From Azotobacter paspali (lineage in GTDB: Bacteria > Pseudomonadota > Gammaproteobacteria > Pseudomonadales > Pseudomonadaceae): a stretch of 64,000 bases of DNA. The DNA lies in NCBI RefSeq assembly GCF_042434745.1, contig NZ_JBHLSS010000110.1; one strand, written 5' to 3'. This document shows, piece after piece, positions 61,271-64,000 of the stretch (within the stretch, counting starts at the first letter, position 1; each line of letters starts with the position of its first letter). The notes beneath the pieces were generated by a model. That model did not search any database. It was given only the letters and a program-made list of their open reading frames with translations, and was not told the origin of the DNA. A program made the translations under genes and the position numbers.

Positions 61271-61786
61271 ATGCAAAACACCAAGCTCATGCTGACCAGT
61301 CTACCCCTCGTGGGCCTGCTCACGCTTGCCGGCTGCACGATTCCCGGGGTGTACAAAATCGACATTCAGCAGGGCAATGTCGTGACGCAGGACATGATAG
61401 ACCAGTTGCGCCCCGGAATGACCCGCCGGCAAGTCCGGTTTGTCATGGGAAGCCCTCTGATCACCGACACCTTTCACCCAAACCGCTGGGATTACCTGTA
61501 CAGCATAAAACCCGGGGGCGGCCAACGTCTGCAAGAGCGGGTCAGCCTGGTGTTCGACAGCAACGATCTGTTGATCGGTCTGGCCGGCGACTTCCTCCCT
61601 GGCGCCACACGCGAAGAGGAAATCATGGGCGGCAGCGGCGGCACCGCCATCAGGAAGGCACCGACCGAAGAAGCCGAAGAACCGATCAAACCCGGCTCCC
61701 TGCTCGAAGAGATCCAGCGCGAAGTGGACAAGGCGGAAAGCGAACCCGTACCGACACCGGAACCCCTGGACCCCAGCATGCAATAA
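61271..61786 (+). CDS. bamE: Outer membrane assembly lipoprotein BamE (OmlA)
   Basis: This lipoprotein of the BAM complex inserts outer-membrane beta-barrels. The 171-aa precursor has a signal peptide with lipobox LAG-C22 and the BamE core GNVVTQDMIDQLRPGMTRRQV and DTFHPNRWDYLYSI. A Glu/Pro-rich C-terminal extension of about 60 residues goes beyond the E. coli protein, as in Pseudomonas OmlA. The start at ATG 61271 is chosen over upstream in-frame codons because the signal peptide begins there. Confidence 0.95.
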   Translation: MQNTKLMLTSLPLVGLLTLAGCTIPGVYKIDIQQGNVVTQDMIDQLRPGMTRRQVRFVMGSPLITDTFHPNRWDYLYSIKPGGGQRLQERVSLVFDSNDLLIGLAGDFLPGATREEEIMGGSGGTAIRKAPTEEAEEPIKPGSLLEEIQREVDKAESEPVPTPEPLDPSMQ

Positions 61787-61806
61787 GCTTGCCAGGCCAA
61801 AGCCCG

Positions 61807-62130
61807 CTAATCCGCCGGCCTTCCGCCCGCCTTGGCCCCGGCAGCCCTGGCTGCTCGCAGCTTGCGAATCTCCTTCGGATCGGCGATCAACGGACGATAG
61901 ATCTCCACTCGCTCGCCATCCTCCAGCACGCACTCTTCCGCTCCGGACACCACCTTGCCGAAAACGCCCAGAGGACTGTTCGCCAGATCCAGACCGGGAA
62001 AGTCCCGGTCGAGCCCTGAGCGCAACGCCGCCTCGCGTACCGTGGTGCCGCATGGCACGCTCAGGCTGACGAGCTTCTGCCGATCAGCCAGGGCATACAC
62101 CACCTCCACGGCGATATTCCGTTTATCCAT
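61807..62130 (-). CDS. rnfH: RnfH/RatB family ubiquitin-fold protein
   Basis: This 107-aa small beta-grasp protein is of uncertain function. The core runs IAVEVVYALADRQKLVSLSVPCGTTVREA to ERVEIYRPLIADPKEIRKLRA, followed by a basic Ala/Gly-rich tail. Its ATG (62128-62130) lies inside the end of ratA (8-base overlap), so it is translated with ratA. Despite the name, no rnf electron-transport genes are nearby. Confidence 0.9.
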   Translation of the reverse strand: MDKRNIAVEVVYALADRQKLVSLSVPCGTTVREAALRSGLDRDFPGLDLANSPLGVFGKVVSGAEECVLEDGERVEIYRPLIADPKEIRKLRAARAAGAKAGGRPAD

Positions 62131-62557
62131 ACAGTTGCTTGGCCCGTTCGCAAAAGGCATCCACCAGGGTATTGGCCGCCTGGTTGAACAGCGGCCCGAG
62201 AGTCGCTTTGATCAGCGGCCCGGAGTAGTCGAAAGTCAGGTCGAGACTGATCTTGCAGGCCTTCTCGCCAAGCGCCTTGAACTCCCAGAGACCATGCAGG
62301 TGGGCAAAGGGCCCCTCCTCCAGGCTCATCTCGATGCTTCGCCCCGGCTGCAGGGTGTTCCGGGTGAGAAAGCGCTGACTCAATCCGCCCTTGGCCACCG
62401 CCAGCCGGGCACGCATATGCGTCTCGCCGACCTCCAGCACTTCGGCAGCGCTGCACCAGGGGAGAAAATCCGGGTAGCGCGCCACGTCGTTGACCAGGTC
62501 GTAAAGGGCACGCGCCGGAAAGGGCAGCAGTGCCGAGCGGTGTATACGCGTCGCCAT
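62123..62557 (-). CDS. ratA: RatA/Coq10-type START-domain protein
   Basis: This 144-aa polyketide-cyclase/START-fold protein opens IHRSALLPFPARALYDLVNDVARYPDFLPWCSAAEVLE, the family signature. Members are described either as ribosome-associated toxin RatA, which blocks 70S formation, or as ubiquinone-binding Coq10-like proteins; sequence alone does not decide. It is divergent from smpB, the usual arrangement ratA/smpB. Confidence 0.9.
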   Translation of the reverse strand: MATRIHRSALLPFPARALYDLVNDVARYPDFLPWCSAAEVLEVGETHMRARLAVAKGGLSQRFLTRNTLQPGRSIEMSLEEGPFAHLHGLWEFKALGEKACKISLDLTFDYSGPLIKATLGPLFNQAANTLVDAFCERAKQLYG

Positions 62558-62772
62558 TCAATAGCTCTCGGTTACTTCGTCGATTCGCGGGCAAACAGGG
62601 CGGCACGCCTGACGCCCACGGCGCCGCGAAGGGATGCCATGGCCCAGGCGAAGGACGCAGCCGGCGAAATCCGGTGCACCTTGGCCGCCGCTGCATGCAG
62701 AAGCGATCAAGTATTGTCCGAAATTAACCGCCCCCCCTCAAGCTCGGTGTCGCCAGCCCGCCTGCAACTGCC

Positions 62773-62778
62773 TATAAT
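62773..62778 (+). promoter_or_regulatory. -10 element of smpB, implying a leaderless mRNA
   Basis: TATAAT lies nine bases before the smpB ATG (62788), so +1 would fall about three bases upstream of it. There is no Shine-Dalgarno sequence between them. No good -35 is visible. Confidence 0.55.
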
Positions 62779-62787
62779 GCGCGCCCT

Positions 62788-63270
62788 ATGGCTAAGCAAA
62801 AGAAACACCCTCAGGGCAACATTGCGCAAAACAAGAAGGCGCTGCACGATTATTTCATCGAACAGAAGTTCGAGGCCGGCCTGGCCCTGTCCGGCTGGGA
62901 AGTGAAGAGCCTGCGCGCCGGCAAGGCACAACTGGTCGACAGCTACGTGCTGCTCAAGGATGGCGAGGCTTGGCTGATGGGTAGCCATATCACGCCCTTG
63001 AAGACGGCCAGCACCCATGTGATCGCCGACCCCACCCGCACCCGTAAGCTGCTGCTGCACAAGCGCGAACTCGGCAAGCTGTTCGGCTCCGTCCAGCAGA
63101 AAGGCTATGCTTGCGTCGCCCTCTCGCTGTACTGGAAGAAACATCTGATCAAGTGCGAGATCGCCCTGGCCAAGGGCAAGAAGGAATACGACAAGCGCGA
63201 CACCGAGAAGGTCCGGGACTCCGATCGGGAAATCCAGCGCGCCATACGCAGCAAGGGCAAAGAAGACTGA
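62788..63270 (+). CDS. smpB: SsrA-binding protein SmpB
   Basis: This partner of tmRNA in trans-translation rescues stalled ribosomes. The 160-aa protein has the OB-fold core (HDYFIEQKFEAGLALSGWEVKSLRAGKAQLVDSYV) and the basic C-terminal tail that mimics an mRNA codon (DKRDTEKVRDSDREIQRAIRSKG). The ATG has no ribosome-binding site and is very close to a TATAAT. ssrA is not in the window. Convergent with the GntR-type gene. Confidence 0.96.
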   Translation: MAKQKKHPQGNIAQNKKALHDYFIEQKFEAGLALSGWEVKSLRAGKAQLVDSYVLLKDGEAWLMGSHITPLKTASTHVIADPTRTRKLLLHKRELGKLFGSVQQKGYACVALSLYWKKHLIKCEIALAKGKKEYDKRDTEKVRDSDREIQRAIRSKGKED

Positions 63271-63303
63271 CCCTGGGGCAGCGGCCATGCATGGCGCGCG
63301 CCT

Positions 63304-64000
63304 TCAGCTCTCGGCCAATCCCTGACGGCGGCGCGCCCGCGCCTCGCGTTGCGCTTCCCGTTGCACCTCGGCCAGCACCTCCTGCACATAGTGGATATGC
63401 CGGCTGGACACTTCCCGCGCCTCCTCGGCCCGCCCTCCGACGATCGCCTCATACAGTTCACGGTGCTGCTGCAACAGCATGTCGCGGGTTTCGCCGCGCT
63501 GGGCATACATGCCGCCGATATTGGTCACCACATTGCGTCTGAGCAGATCGAACAGCCCCTTGATGGTGTGCAGCAGCACGGCATTATGGCTGGCCTCGGC
63601 GATCGCCAGATGAAAATGTGCATCGGCCAGTCCTTCCTCGGGACCGCCGCCAAGCACCGGAGAGTCGTAACAACGCTGCAGGCGCTCGAAGGCGGAGCGC
63701 AGGCGCTCATGGTCCAGCGGCGTGGCGCGCAGTGCCGCATAGAAGGCACAGGCACCTTCCAGGGTATGCCGGAATTCCAGCAGGTCACGCTGCGCCTCGG
63801 TACTGCTTTCCAGCAACTGCAGCAATGGATCGCTGAAGGTCGAGCCCAACGATTCGGCCACATAGGTGCCCCCGCCCTGCCGGCTGACCAGCAGGCCGCG
63901 CGCCGCCAGCTTCTGGATCGCCTCGCGCAGCGAGGGGCGCGACACGCCGAACTGCTCGGCCAGTGCACGCTCTGCCGGTAGACGCTCGCCCGCCTTAAGC
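63304..64000 (-). CDS. GntR/FadR-family (FCD) transcriptional regulator, 5' end beyond window
   Basis: At least 231 residues are visible; the N-terminal start lies past base 64000. The winged helix-turn-helix shows LAEQFGVSRPSLREAIQKLAARGLLVSRQGGGTYVA, followed by an FCD ligand-binding domain with the Asp/His metal pattern (EFRHTLEGACAFYAA, FHLAIAEASHN, QHRELYEAI). It is most like the PdhR/LldR group that controls pyruvate or lactate use; in P. aeruginosa a lactate regulator and permease follow smpB. The exact effector is inference. Confidence 0.85.
   Translation of the reverse strand, partial: LKAGERLPAERALAEQFGVSRPSLREAIQKLAARGLLVSRQGGGTYVAESLGSTFSDPLLQLLESSTEAQRDLLEFRHTLEGACAFYAALRATPLDHERLRSAFERLQRCYDSPVLGGGPEEGLADAHFHLAIAEASHNAVLLHTIKGLFDLLRRNVVTNIGGMYAQRGETRDMLLQQHRELYEAIVGGRAEEAREVSSRHIHYVQEVLAEVQREAQREARARRRQGLAES

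Overview
The window is a contiguous, high-GC chromosomal segment from a gamma-proteobacterium of the family Pseudomonadaceae. Gene order follows the block I remember from Pseudomonas aeruginosa running from pssA/ilvC to smpB. Pseudomonas-type regulatory elements are also present: cbrX-cbrA-cbrB-crcZ, a PrrF/ArrF-type iron sRNA, and a Fur with the Pseudomonas sequence. One PrrF-type RNA rather than a tandem pair, and a decayed pgi, would fit Azotobacter or a related lineage. I cannot fix the species from sequence alone. I see no insertion sequence, prophage, CRISPR array or island; nearly everything is core genome.

Layout. Bases 1-4400 hold a leftward rRNA-like promoter at the edge, pssA, and the branched-chain operon ilvI-ilvH-ilvC. 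Bases 4790-8713 hold a DUF4124 protein, then mrcB (PBP1b), a TPR lipoprotein and a YqcC protein on the minus strand. Bases 8830-15627 hold a kinase/P-loop fusion, the iron sRNA, a heme-type ABC permease and ATPase with a ChaN-like lipoprotein, a Rieske protein, sfsA and an aminotransferase. Bases 15827-22412 hold dksA, gluQRS and the carbon-catabolite locus cbrX-cbrA-cbrB-crcZ, with visible CbrB sites and a sigma-54 promoter. Bases 22527-30513 hold pcnB-folK, panBC, panD, a multiply broken pgi and acsA. Bases 30653-33909 hold a large DUF748 protein and a DUF2845 protein.

Bases 33981-42981 (minus strand) are the transcription/translation operon tRNA-fMet, rimP, nusA, infB, rbfA, truB, rpsO, pnp, preceded by tRNA-Leu. 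Bases 42990-48476 are secG, glmM, folP, ftsH and rlmE; tpiA, which I would expect between glmM and secG, is absent. Bases 48563-54885 are yhbY, greA, carB, carA and dapB. Bases 54964-60703 are the heat-shock set grpE-dnaK-dnaJ with two sigma-32 promoters, and divergent SOS-controlled recN. Bases 60774-64000 are fur, bamE, rnfH-ratA, smpB and the start-truncated end of a GntR/FCD regulator.

How it fits together. Three global circuits have both a regulator and a target here. CbrAB activates CrcZ, which should titrate Hfq/Crc from sites such as the CA motif on acsA. Fur should repress the PrrF-type RNA. LexA and sigma-32 sites share the recN/grpE divergent promoter region. I found no clearly new multigene system. 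The most informative anomalies are the decayed pgi with a missing tpiA, the stripped-down heme-uptake cluster, the carA leader that is translated through a terminator, tandem terminators ahead of rimP-nusA, apparently leaderless smpB and mrcB transcripts, and an inverted-repeat family inside the nusA-pnp operon.
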